DNA from: Cordilura impudica
Taxonomy: Eukaryota > Arthropoda > Insecta > Diptera > Scathophagidae
Direction: 5' to 3'
DNA length: 64,000 bases
NCBI GenBank assembly: GCA_963682025.1
Contig: OY821517.1
Span: 294,506,344 to 294,570,343, forward strand
Positions 23,396 through 35,165 of this stretch are shown one piece after another (within the stretch, counting starts at the first letter, position 1; every line of letters starts with the position of its first letter). The position numbers and the translations under genes are program-made. The notes beneath the pieces are model-generated. The model was not told where the DNA came from, did not search any database, and saw only the letters and a list, made by a program, of their open reading frames with translations.

Positions 23396-23960
23396 TAGGT
23401 GTGAAAGATTACGTCACGTAAGTGCCCACCATTTTCAGCCTCGCAAAGTTGAGCTCTTTTAATAGCATTTTCCATGACACGGTCAAATTATCTGACTGCA
23501 ACGCTCTTATTTCGGCTCGAAAATAATTTTGGAGCATATCGCGATATCGCTCGCCATTTACAGTTAAACCATTGCCATTATTATCTTCGAAAAAGAATGG
23601 TTCAATAATGCTTTGAGACGTAATTACGCGCCATACTGTACATTTAAGTGAATGTATGTAATTGTCACTGATGAACAACCCCTGGGTTCTCAGTACCCCA
23701 TATTCTGCAGTTCTGCTTGTTTACAAAACCATTTAATCGGAAATGTGCTTCATCGCTCATTATCAGATAATGAATGAATACATTATGTTCTCTGGCCAAT
23801 TCTTGCAAGCGAACTGCATAAATTATTCGTTCTTGGAAATCTCCGGAGGTGGAATTACGCACATTAAAATGACGACGATAGGCTCGGTGAGTTTGAATTA
23901 TTGGTCGATGATGTTCAAAATAAAGTTGTAACCTTCCATAATTAACCTTCCATAATTAAT
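23396..23960 (-). pseudogene. Tc1/mariner-like transposase fossil with core deletion
   Basis: Minus-strand frames give, in order, an N-terminal helix-turn-helix scrap, RLQELAREHNVFIHYLIMSDEAHF, GFVNKQNCRIWGTENP, LKCTVW, IIEPFFFEDNNGNGLTVNGE and RYRDMLQ. After that the sequence jumps to a C-terminal end readable as ENGGHLRDVIFH at about 23396. The SDEAHF aspartate is kept, but the QQDGATCHTA and WPPRSxDLTPLD parts are deleted, so the catalytic domain cannot be complete. At least two frameshifts. The family is close to the DD41D/maT-like group by its NKQNCRIWG block, but the diagnostic spacing is lost. Confidence 0.82.
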
Positions 23961-24178
23961 CTCCCAGAAATAAAAAAAAAAATAAAATTAGAAAAGTTAT
24001 TCATTTTTAAATCCTTTCGCGACTTTTGCTCCACCCTGTACTTATGTAATAAGTGTGTTATAGTAATTATTTTAAGGCCACTGATTCCAGATATTAAATC
24101 AGATTTTTTTCTATAAGCTTTACTTTTCAATTTATCGTTAAAAGAAAAATAAAAATTTTTAACACACAATTATTGTAA

Positions 24179-25335
24179 CTAGCAGATTCCAGCCCTCGCA
24201 ATTCGAGTGCAAATTCTAGGAAATTTTATTTTTTCCTTAAATAAAGACCCTAAAGGTATGCTAATCAATTATAGCCAATTCACAAATGAACACAAAAAAA
24301 CAAACTCATTTTTATTACAAACACATTAACAAATTTAACAAACACAAACATAGCATTGTATAATTATACCCTATACCACTATGTGGTTTGGGTATAATGA
24401 CTTTGTGCTGCTGTTTGTAACAACCAAAAATATTTGACCTAGACCCATCTTTAATTATACCGATCGAATCAGAATCACTTTCTGAGTTGATTTAACAATG
24501 TCCGTCCGTCCGTCCGTCCGTCCGTCCGTCTGTGTGTCCATGTAAAGCTTGTAATCAAACTGCAGGTCGCAAATATGAACATATTTTGACGAAATTTGGT
24601 ATATAAGCTTTTATCGGCCATGGGATGAACGCTATTGAATTTGGTGAGAATCGGTCCATGTTCAGACACAGCCCCATACAAATTACCCCTATGAAATCGA
24701 CATAAATTGCCATAAGATCCAAATTGTCATATAGATCTTACTCAAATTGGGTTTTGTATGCGTTCAATACGTCCATTAATGAGTAGTCCAAAAATGATCC
24801 CTTTGGCCCCATATAGACCTGCTTCCCGATCTTCACTTAAATCTATTAAAAAACAAAAATATTGCACTGATTCTTCTCAGTTATTGTTTGTATATATTTT
24901 TGCAAAATACAAGAGACTTTACCAAACATGATCAGGATCGGTCCATTTTCGGACCTAGTCCCCACATAGATATAGCATCCGATATGAACTTTTTCATATC
25001 TGCAGCCAAAAAAATTTATAAAAATCAGACTCAAATTTGGTGTTTGCTTAGTTTCTATTGTCCAGTTAGTTGGGCCTAAGAGATAGGACATGGTATAGGG
25101 TATCGTATAGTCGGTATAGACCAACTATAATTTTTTTACTTGTTTTATGTATGTGTTAGTAGCAACTTTAAATGCAATTTATTGAAAATAAGTGAACAAA
25201 TTTAAAAATCTGTAAATCTGCAAAACGGCTAAAAATAAATACTTTTCAAATAATATACGTTTGGTCAAAATCGGGATAAAATGGTAGAACAAAACATCGG
25301 TCACAAGAAATCGCTTAGACTATTAATATTATAGA
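24179..25335 (-). mobile_element. Helitron family B, copy 3, split by family A
   Basis: The 3' terminus (CTAG at 24179-24182, CTCGAATTGCGAG palindrome) and the 5' start (TCTATAATATTAATAG at 25335) are both present. The element is opened after GCATTGTATAATT and resumes TTTTATGTATGTGTTAG, exactly where the other copies read uninterrupted, by a family A element (24365-25144). The nesting makes family A younger than this copy. Confidence 0.9.
24365..25144 (+). mobile_element. DINE-like element family A, copy 2
   Basis: Starts TATACCCTATACCAC, carries (TCCG)n near 24500-24530, and ends with a partly altered hairpin (TAGTCGGTATAGACCAACTA) followed by TTTTTTTACTTG. The surrounding Helitron B copy supplies the empty site: insertion in a run of T with no target duplication beyond one or two T. 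That is the behaviour described for Helentron/DINE-1 elements, which insert between two T residues. No gene. Confidence 0.85.
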
Positions 25336-25385
25336 TGTAATTACAACTAATTGAAAAATTTTCTTTTATAAGATTTTCTTAAATT

Positions 25386-25827
25386 ACACAAGGGAATAAG
25401 TTTTTTGTTGATTAAGAACTGAATGTTGTTTCTAAGGTTGTTTGGGACGCTGACTCCAAATCTACACTTGGCTTTTTTCTATCAGCTCGACTTAAGGCAC
25501 TTCCACTACATATATTGGAATAAATTGAAAACGATTCACCATATTCAGTTAAAAATAAATACAAAAATCGTCAACAGTAATCTTTTAGACCTGTTTGCAT
25601 TAGTTTTAAAGTAGCCCAATAGTTTCAGAGATATCGTTGAAGTTTTGAAGAAAAGAACAATTTTTTAAAAAAGTCTAAAATACGATTAGTACCTGTAACT
25701 TAAAAATGCAAGCTGATGGAGCAAAATGGAGAGTAGATTTGAAATCAGCGACCTTAAAATAGTAAAAAAAAAAAATTTAATAGAGTTCCAGTCAATAGCA
25801 AAAAAGTTCAATTTTGTTCCCTTGTGT
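25386..25827. mobile_element. MITE with ACACAAGGGAAC inverted ends
   Basis: The left end ACACAAGGGAAT and right end GTTCCCTTGTGT form inverted repeats of about 12-13 bp around 442 bp of noncoding DNA. A second, partial copy stands at 22468. Its right end lies 5 bp from Helitron B copy 4. Superfamily not assignable from the ends seen. Confidence 0.7.
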
Positions 25828-25832
25828 TATTA

Positions 25833-26182
25833 TCTATAATATTAATAGGCAAGGCGATTTTTTGTGACCGATGTAAGTTTCACAGTTTTACCCCGATTTT
25901 GACAAAAAATTTATCATTTGAATGGCATTTCTTTTTAGCTGTTACCCAGACTTAAAATTTTCATCGTCTGGAATATTTTTTTGGAGTTATGATCGTTCAA
26001 AGTTGCTACTAACACATAAATAAAATTATACAATGCTATGTGTGTGTTTATTAAATTTGTTAATGTGTTTGTGTTAATGTGTTGAGTTTATTTTCTTCAT
26101 TTAAAATGAGTTGAATTGTGAAGCCTACCTTTAGGGTCTAAGTAGAATTTGCACTCGAATTTCGATTGCTGGATTCTGCTAG
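25833..26182 (+). mobile_element. Helitron family B, copy 4
   Basis: Plus orientation: TCTATAATATTAATAG at 25833, palindrome CTCGAATTTCGA near 26153, and CTAG|T at 26179-26182. It is about 350 bp and more diverged than other copies, with internal substitutions and a changed hairpin arm. It is the opposite orientation to copies 1-3, which also makes it an inverted-repeat partner of copy 3. Confidence 0.85.
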
Positions 26183-27964
26183 TTATTATTATTATTTGTT
26201 ATGAAAAGTATTATTTTCAATGAAAGATACATAAAATAATTTTTTATTTTATTCTTAACTAAAAGTTATTTTCAATTAAAGATAAATGAACTAATGTGTT
26301 TTTTAATATTGATCTTTTCGGCAATATATTTTAGAAAATGGGGTATTATTTCATCGGACCCAGCAGGATTTTCAAAATAAATGTAAATATTAATTACATA
26401 TTTTTTTGTATTTGTTAAATAAAATAATAAAATTAATTTAAAATAATTTTTTCTATAAGTATTATTATCACATACGAGCTTATACCAATAATATATTTCG
26501 GTCGATCGTAATTGCTTTTATACTTCAAAAGTAAATCTGTTGGAAAAAAATAATGGACACCACGCTTCTAAAGGAAACGAAGTTTTAAAGATGTGTTCCC
26601 TAAAAAAAACTCTGGTTATATAACAAATACATATTTATGCAATTCAATAATTACTATAATTCGTGCCACATAGTGCACTGTTTATTGGATGGGTGAGAAA
26701 CCAAGTCGTCTGATTTGTCTGTCCAAATATTTGACTTTCTTTGTACGTGTCAGAGTGTGTGTTTGTTTAAATTTCTGGGCTTACATAGGGAAGTGCATCA
26801 TCTTCCATACTGTATACATATTACCTATTAGTGTTGTTCTTGTTGCTGTTGTATGTTATTTTAAGTTGTAGATATAATATGTTCAATTTTGTTGTAGTAG
26901 TAGTTGTTGCTGTTGATGATGTTGGTTTGATTACAGAGGGACTGCTGAGTTAATTGCCACTTGTTGGTTTTTTTTTTTTTAGTAACTGCCAACTGATGCC
27001 ACAACATCGACAAACAAACAAAATAAAAATAACACACTATCAACAACAACAAAAAAACAACAGCAACAACACCAACTGGTAAACTACTCTTTTGTTACAA
27101 CAACAAGAAATTAATTTGTTGTTGCCACAACCAATACCAACTACAGTGTAATAAGAACACAACAACTTACAACTCTACAACTCGATTTGATCTGATCGTT
27201 TATATGAAAATAATGATGTTGATGTGTTTTTTGGTTTTTTCCGTTTTTCCTTCGTAAACCTTCCATTACAGCTTCCATAAAAATGTTTATTTATTCAAAG
27301 AATGTAATTACGTTTAACTTGAGTTTATATGGAGTCTTAATGAAATTTTATTAATTTATTTAATATTTAAAAAAAATTAAGTTTTATCATTAAAACTATA
27401 AATAAAGTACTAAAAAGTTTGATAACAAATTTCTGGTATGTAACGAAAAATTTTTTGTCCATTTGCGGCCGATTTTTCAAATTTAAAGCGATAAAATTAG
27501 ATAAAAATTTCTTAATCACTTAAAACCAAATAACAAAACGAGACCAGTGTTAGTGTGATGGGAGGTCGCAGCTTTTGAATCCGTGCTCCAGTCTGCTGTG
27601 CTGCGTCAGAAATGGTTTCTGTTGATATAAAAATTTTTTAAAATAAAAACTACACTCCATATTTTATTTTCATCACCAGATCCATTTTAACATAAGATAA
27701 CATATTTTTTAAAAAGCTAGAAAGCTTATTGCATTTATCAGACAGTACATGTTTCTGATAAAGAAAAAAACATACCAAAACTGTTAATGTAATTAAATTT
27801 CAGCTTACTCTTTAGGTTGACAACATTATGTGAAACCAATCGACACATTTCTAATTGCTAATTTCTGAATAACGTATTTGCCGCAGTAGCATCAGGAATG
27901 TGTTTTTGGTAGTCTCTCACCACAATATTACAATCATAATGCACTTCGGACAATTATTTTTTTT
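26183..27964. other. Mostly unique-looking DNA, CAA/TTG repeats
   Basis: AT-rich at 26183-26680. From about 26820 to 27170 there are many CAACAA and TTGTTG triplets, the sort of sequence seen in fly introns and intergenic regions. No protein or RNA gene is supportable. Confidence 0.4.
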
Positions 27965-28142
27965 TTTTTTTTTTAATTCAGCATCCGTCTTCTTTCCCGC
28001 CAATAAAAATGCGATGATCCCCATATCAAACTTTGATGTTTTTATCTACTAAATTCACATTTTTACGTATCTGGCGTAAAACGAATTTATTGTTGCGTTC
28101 ATCAGCTGTATAATCTTTATCAATAAAAACTCTAGTAGTACG
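27965..28142 (-). pseudogene. LINE-type KDYTxxE...LRQ...NIKV remnant
   Basis: A minus-strand frame reads RVFIDKDYTADERNNKFV, then LRQIRKNVNL, then NIKV, stop, YGDHRIFI. This lines up position by position with the frame at 42027-41880 (FIQKDYTKNEQNTRYN, LRQLNKKI, NIKVRLGEF). A comparable (F/W)xDxDLTxxE...LR...G(Y/F) segment occurs in proteins of many arthropod LINEs, between the first protein region and the endonuclease. Only this short piece survives, ended by a stop. Function unknown, possibly RNA binding. Confidence 0.55.
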
Positions 28143-28566
28143 TCCCTAGAGTATGGCCTATTATCAAAGCCATAGATATCATTAAAGAAATTCATCGAAA
28201 CCGCAACGCTCAAATGTGCTTGATAAAAATTTATTTGATATTTTAATAAGAAAATAAATGGACCAAACAGAAAAAGTGTGTTTACAGCAATATGATTGAA
28301 AAATCAGTAAAATGGTAAAGGAAAGTTTTATGTTTAAAATTTATGTGCATATTAATTAAAATTTAATAATATATGGGTAAATGAAAAGGTAAATGAAGGA
28401 AAAATTAAAATTGTAATTAAATAATAATATTAACGTGTTAATCAATTGGTTAATGAAAAAGCTCGTTAAGATGTTCAATAAATTCAACAACTTGCGGTTC
28501 CTCTGAGTCAAACTTCCTTATGTCTACAAGTCCACATTCAGTGTATGTAGTTTCAATATTTTTGTT

Positions 28567-29420
28567 ATACCCTCCACTCCAGTGTGCAGAGGGTATATAT
28601 AAGTTTGTCATTCCGTTTGTAATAATTAGAAAAAAAAATTTGGACCCCATAAAATATATATATTTGTGATCGTTATAACAACCGGAGTTGATATAGCGAT
28701 GTCCGTCTGTCCGTCTGTCCGTCTGTCCGTCTGTCCGTCTGTGGAAATCACGATGACGGCATCAATCGGGCATCTAGGATGCTCGTTGGCATAAAAAATG
28801 ATTCATTAACATCCTGAAAAGTTTGCTATTTAAAATCGTCCAAATCGGTCGGTTAGGGCCCGAGATTTGAATGAAGAACTAAAAAAAGTCTTGAAAAAAT
28901 ATAATTTTCTATGTTGTTCTTGTCACGATCACGCCCTCAATAGGATAGCTAGGGTGATAATTTTTAGTGAGAATGATTCACCAAATTCATGGGAAGATTT
29001 CTACTTCAAAAATCATTAAAATCGGTGGAACAGGTCCAGGTAAATCTATGAAAAATTAAAAAAAAAAATGAAAAACATGATGTTTCCATATTGTTCCTGT
29101 TGTTATTCTAAATGTTGCATTGTTGTCATAGCTGGACTTGTTGTTTTTGTGGTCGTTGTGGTAATAATATAATAAAAACAAACCCTTTGTACATTTTTTT
29201 GTGAACTCTGGTAGAAAATTTTAAAAGTTTCCATTGTTTTGGCATCACTAAAAAAATTTGTTAGATCATTTCTGTCATTGCCACGAGCCTGCATGCAAAA
29301 TTTCAGATCGATTGGCTCACGGGAAAGGGGCTAAAAATCGATCCAAAATTTTGTCGACAAGCAGACACTACCAGTTAATATAAAGGCAGTAAATAAAGGG
29401 AGTAAAAGTTCACCAATAAT
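28567..29420 (+). mobile_element. DINE-like family C, copy 2 (5' part)
   Basis: Starts TTATACCCTCCACTCCAG then TGCAGAGGGTATATATAAG, and continues through CCGGAGTTGATATAGCGATG and a (GTCCGTCT)n block (28705-28740) to ACTACCAGTTAATATAAAGG near 29380. It is the reverse-complement homologue of 7790-8607 and parallels 32629-33420. Beyond 29420 the similarity breaks up, though C-like blocks return at 30957-31502, so this may be the 5' part of one split copy. Confidence 0.75.
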
Positions 29421-30956
29421 TTAAAAAACAAATTTTTATGTATTAATTTATTTAAAGAAAAAAATAATTAAATGAAATAGTAATAATAATAAAAAAAAAT
29501 AATATACAATACAAAAAAAAAAAGAATATATAAATAAAATAAAATAAAAATAAATGCATTCATAGCATTATAATACATATAAAAGGTCAATGTTTTCTAA
29601 CCGTAACCGTAACGAGTCAGTTGTTTTTTTTTACATGAAAATCATTTAAAACAGTTACCGAACGTAACCGGAACGTCCCAATACTTTTCATGTGAAAAAA
29701 GGCTGACACGTTACGTAACAGTTACATGTCGCTAACTTGTTCTTTACACAGGCTACTGCTTTTGGAGCCAACTTCAAGTCTATTTATATAGTTTCGTAAG
29801 CATAACTGATAAAATTGTTTCTATTATTTTTTGCTGTAAGTAATAAATTATAAATATACTGAATTTGCAAACTAAAATGGATACATATATTGGAGGTGCT
29901 TTAATACAAAAGAGTTAACGAAACAAAATCAAAAAAAAAAAAACAAATCTACAACATCAACAATGGCAGTCATATGTTCTTCAAATAAAAAAAAAACTGC
30001 AAGTGTGTTTTGTTGGCTACAAAACAAAAATAGTGTTGACAATATAACAAAATATGTAAAAGAAGTTAGTGCTATGAAATATTTTATTTTGTTTAAAAAA
30101 AAAATCGCAAAATGAAAGGCTATAATTCCATTAATAATCAAAAGGCGTTAAACTAATTTATTTATTTTTACGTTGTACTAATGCATTTTAAATAAGTAAA
30201 AGTAATTGTATATTTAAATAAAAATGCATTTGTATTATATGTTGCTGTCGTATTCAGAAAAATCAAGTAGCTGACTATACGACTACAAATGCTGCTGCCA
30301 GCAGTCGTCTATGTGTTTCATTCATGATGTTGCATTTTTTTGCGAGCAATACTTACATATATTCTAAATAAAGAAATAATAGTTCTTTTCATACTGCGAA
30401 ATCTATACAAATATATGTACAAATACTATATGTCAAATTTCAAATTTGCAATAATTGATACATTTTTGAAAGAAAATTGTATAATATGAAATGTCTTTAA
30501 TTTATTTCATAGAAAACAATTTTTTGAGGTGCGTGGATTTTCCATATTTACTGTTTTACTATTTTCGTAATGAGGTTAAATGAGTTAAAAAGAATTTAAA
30601 ATATTTGAAAATATTAGGTGAGGATCCTCAAGATGTAATATACGATCGGTCTAAAACTTTTCACTTAGAGCCACAGTTAAATTCGAAACAACAAAAACCC
30701 ATATATTTTGTGCATAAAGTTTAACATTAAATGTGCTTTTCTAAAATGTCTATATATTTTTCTCATTCATTTCTGACCATCTTCAATGTAAATTTACCAA
30801 AGTTTTTTTTATTGCAATATGTATATAAAACTTAAAAATTTAATATTTTTTATTGTGTATTAACTTATTATTCTGCGATTTTCATTACATCACAAAATGT
30901 TACAAATTGGCACTACTGTTTCAAAAACAGAAAACTTCTAAATCAGTTGAAAACAG
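29421..30956. other. AT-rich stretch, no gene seen
   Basis: Contains A-rich low-complexity sequence (29420-29560) and an odd patch (29595-29745) with CCGTAACCGTAACG and CCGAACGTAACCGGAACG motifs. No protein or RNA gene is recognisable. Confidence 0.4.
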
Positions 30957-31502
30957 TTGATCTGTAAAACTGTGTGTGAAATTGTGTCAAATAAAATTAC
31001 AAATATTAATAAATATAATAATACATATATATATATTTTATTAATTTTGTTAAGAATTAGCACAAAATTGATTTTCCATTTTGCATTTCATTTATAAAGA
31101 ATTCTGCCATATTTTGTTAAAGGGAAAATCCATTTTTGTTATATTAAAAAAAACAGACTTGCATTTAATTTTTCCGTGACTGCCTCAATAATTGTGTAGA
31201 TGCCAACACAATATTTTTTCTAATTAAAACAGTTGATCTGTAAAACTGTGTGTGAAATTATGTCAAATAAAATTACAAATATTAATAAATATAATAATAC
31301 ATATATATATATTATTAATTTTGTTAAGAATTAGCACAAAATTGATTTTCCATTTTGCATTTCATTTATAAAGAATTCTGCCATATTTTGTTAAAGGGAA
31401 AATCCATTTTTGTTATATTAAAAAAAAACAGACTTGCATTTAATTTTTCCGTGACTGCCTCAATAATTGCGTAGATGCCACCACAATATTTTTTCTAATT
31501 AA
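30957..31502 (+). repeat. Tandem duplication of ~272 bp (C-related)
   Basis: The block from CAGTTGATCTGTAAAACTG to CCACAATATTTTTTCTAATT occurs twice in direct succession (about 30957-31222 and 31228-31502) with few differences (a TA-tract length change, one A insertion, AACAC/CACAC). The second half of each unit (TTCTGCCATATTTTGTTAA...GTAGATGCC) is a diverged form of the family C segment at 34320-34420. The near identity suggests a recent local duplication. Confidence 0.85.
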
Positions 31503-31766
31503 ATATTAACCAATATCTAACTAGAATTATGATTTATTCTGACTAAAAAGTTCCAATTAAAAGTTATTCATCCCAATTATGAATATTCTCAAGGAATTTC
31601 TTTCTCACGGAAAATACATTTCTCGAGAAAAAAATTCCTCCAATTATAAATTCCGCGTGAACAAAAAATGATTAACTGGCATCATCGAATTTCGAAGCCA
31701 CTTGCTTTGCTTATTGACAATTTATTTTCTATTTTTTGTGTGTGTGCAAACGACCCTACAATAAAT

Positions 31767-32552
31767 GTCCCAATAAACATTTTTGTTTGCTATCAACTTG
31801 AGGTGCATTTGAGATCAAATACATATCTCAAATCTCCAGCGTTAATTCTCAAATGCCCTCAATAGTTCGAATATAGTCTTCTCAACTTAAAAGGCACATT
31901 TTATATGGCGATTTTCATAGTTATCAAATTGAGAAATTTGTGATTCTCAACTTGATAGCAAAGAAATATTTCCAATCGGTATCAAATGGAAGGTACGGAA
32001 TTGCCATATTAAAAAATATTATACTAATTTTAGAAATGAAAACAATGTACTTTTTTTAATGTTTCAATTTAATTTCATTATATATTTAACATTACTATGT
32101 ACATATTTAACATTAAATGTACATATTATGTACATTTTTTAAAATCTAGAATTAAAAATAAATGAATTAATTAGTTGTACATTTTTTGAAAAATTCGACA
32201 AAAAGCAGAAATAATTAAAAATATATCAATGATTTATTTGTACTTTTTTGGCATTTTTTAATTTAATTTATTATTTATGACATATTTAAATAATATCTCA
32301 GACTTAACACAAATCGTATTCAAGTTGAAAAAATGTTTGGTCTCAAGTGGAGAAAAGTGTTGGATATCCAATTGAGAGTAAAAATGTTTCTCAAAGATTG
32401 GAAAAAATGTTAAGTCTCAACTTGATGTCAAGTTGAAAGCAAACAAGGAGAAAAATTGTTCAACCCAAGTTGAGAATTACATTTGACATCAATTTAAGAA
32501 CTTAACTTTTCTCCAACATTGGAGAAATAATATTTCAATGCATACTGGGGAA
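31767..32552. mobile_element. MITE-like element rich in CAACTTGA motifs
   Basis: The left end CCCAATAAACATTTTTG with TTTGCTATCAACTTGAGG faces the reverse complement of the right part (CCCCAGTATGCATTGAAA, and TTTGCTTTCAACTTGACATC further in). Inside, TCTCAACTTGA and its complement recur many times. Noncoding. It lies just before DINE-like copy C3. Ends are degenerate and no target duplication is clear. Confidence 0.45.
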
Positions 32553-33472
32553 TGACCGAAACTAACACATAAACAGTTTTTTCCTATTTGAAAAACATAT
32601 GACTGTCATTGTTGCTGTTGTAGAGTTGTTATACCCTCCACTCCAGTTTGTCATTCCGTTTGTAATAATTAGAAAAAAAATTTTGGACCCCATAAAATTT
32701 ATATATTTGTGATCCTTATAACAACCGGAGTTGATATAGCGATGTCCGTCTGTCCGTCTGTGGAAATCACGATGACGGCATCAATCCGGCAGCTAGGGTA
32801 CTCGTTGACATAAAAATGATTCACTAACATCATGAGAAGTTTGCTATTTAAAATCGTCCAAATCGGTCGATTAGGGCCCGAGATTTGAATGAAGAACTAA
32901 AAAAGTCTTGAAAAAAAAAATAATTTTCTATGTTGTTCTTGTCACGATCACGCCCTCAATAGTGCAGCTACAGTGATCATTTTTAGTGAGAATGATTCAC
33001 CAAATTCATGGAAAGATTTCTACTTCAAAAATCATTAAAATCGGTGGAACAGGTCCAGGGAAATCTCTGAAAAAGTAAAAAAAAAAAATGAAAAACATGA
33101 TATTTCTATATTTTTCTTGTTGTTATTCTAAATGTTGCATTGTTTTCATAGCTGGACTTGTTGTTTTTGTGGTCGATATGGTAATAATATAACAAAAACA
33201 AACCCTTTGTACATTTTTTTATCAACTCTGGTAGAAAAATTTAAAAGTTTCCATTGTTTTGGCATCACTAAAAATATATGTTAGATCATTTCTGTCATTG
33301 CCACAAGCCTGCCTGCAAAATTTCAGATCGATTGGGTCACGGGAAAGTGGTTAAAATCGATCCAAAATTTTTTCGACAAGCAGACACTACGAGTTAATAC
33401 AAAGGGAGTAAAAATTCACCAACATCTAAAGCAAATAATGCTAAAATACCTAGTTGTTAATAAAAAAAACAA

Positions 33473-34103
33473 TTGGGCAATTCACAATGGGTAATGTATC
33501 GTTGTATCTCTTGTATCGTGTATCACTTTACAATAGTATAAAATTGTTGTTGGTAATTTTCACTGAAAAATCTGATACACGATCCAACTTCATTTGCTAT
33601 GTTTTGTAAATGTTGTATATTGTATCATAACATATCAGTTCCAAGTGAATGCCAGTTTTTATGAAAAAGAAAAAACAAATACATAGAATATTATCAGCAT
33701 AAATAATTATAAAATAAAATATGGCAAATAATGCAAATAACGCAAATACATCGATAAGTTTATTTATATAAAAATTAATGTTTATATTTTTAGTATGTAT
33801 TTTCTCTTTCAGTACCAACCAAAACATTTAACATTTTTTTTTTTTTTTCATTATAAATTAAAATGCAAGAGGTACGTAACTAAAACTCCAGGGTATATCT
33901 CACGACCAAAAAGCAAACACTGACAAGTGTTTTCTCTTATACAAAATAGCAGAAGCGACGAAGCGATCTTTCCTCGTTGGATCGAAAATTACTAAAGAAA
34001 GCGTTTTACAATATGAAAATACAACTGAGTGTTCACAACAAATGATTGTATTGTGTATTTCAATACAACATACAATATACAACACCTGTTGTGAATTGCC
34101 CAA
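33473..34103. mobile_element. MITE with TTGGGCAATTCACAA ends
   Basis: TTGGGCAATTCACAA at 33473 and its complement at 34103, with further imperfect pairing (GTATC/TTGTAT-rich) inside. Copy C1 (about 7735-7755) shows the site without this insert (TAGTTGTTAATAAAAAAAGC then AAATTTACC). The interior near 33897-33990 resembles another part of family C (about 5235-5320 inverted), so the element may have been hit or has captured C sequence. Target duplication not clear. Confidence 0.7.
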
Positions 34104-34594
34104 ATGTAAATTTAGCAAAAAAAATTATGTATTAATTTATTTAAAGAGAAAAACACAAAAATAACGTTTGATGTTGTATTTTTTGTGTGTAATATTTAAA
34201 TATACATACATACACATATTAAATAATACAAATAATGTACATATATTATATATATGTATGTATGTATATTGATAGTTACTGCATGTTAGAAATAAATCGG
34301 TTATTTTATTTACATAAAATTCTGCAGTATTTTGTTGTGGGGAAAATACATTTCTTTTGTATTAACAGAGTGTCACTTCATTTTGCTCAGCGTGACTATG
34401 CCACAGTAGATGCCGCCATAATTTTTGTTTGTTCTAATTAGCTTTGCAATAGTTATTTCTATTTTAACATGAATGTTAATATTTTCAACTAGATATCATA
34501 CAGAACAATGTTAAGAGTATACACGGGTTGGTCTTTTATTTCATACGTTTTTTCATTATTCTTTTACAAATATGAACATAAGTTTGGCATATTA

Positions 34595-35165
34595 CCCACC
34601 AATCTCACATCACACTGCAAGTTCGAAAAACTCAATACACTCACATTTTTTTTACTAATACACACACATTTTCCGCAGTGGTCACACTAATGGCACCAAA
34701 TTTTTCGTGCGAATAGTGGCAGACACTAACGATGATTAATGTTACCCTGTTATAAATTTAATGCAAATTTACTGGATCCTGTGAAATTGTAATTAAAGTT
34801 TTAACTTGTTAAATCTATTATAATGATTTATTTTTTGAAATGCGCATACAAAAACGTTTGTTAATTATAGAGCATAAATATTATTAACTATTATTAAAAT
34901 AATACTAATAATAATAAATGTAAACATTTTCCCTCAAACATGTGCCTGTATAATAAACTTAGTAACTCTACTTAAAATAAAATAAGAGAGAGAAGTATAC
35001 AAATTTTTTCAAGTTTACGCTTCGACAACATTTTAAAAATGAGATTGCAGTCAGATGTTTGAGCATAAAATATAATGGCGATGGATTCGACTAATTCGAA
35101 CAATTTTTCGTTGATAATACGTACACAACGATTTTAGAATTTCAGTGTGATGTGAGATTGGGGGG
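34595..35165. mobile_element. piggyBac-type MITE at a TTAA site
   Basis: 571 bp between inverted ends CCCACCAATCTCACATCAC and its near complement (CCCCCAATCTCACATCAC on the other strand). The right flank is TTAA. The left flank is TTA directly followed by CCC, one A short. The empty site in copy C1 (7220 region) reads ATTAATTTTTTG and contains one TTAA. CCC/GGG ends with TTAA duplication are diagnostic of piggyBac-family elements. No transposase is encoded. Confidence 0.85.
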
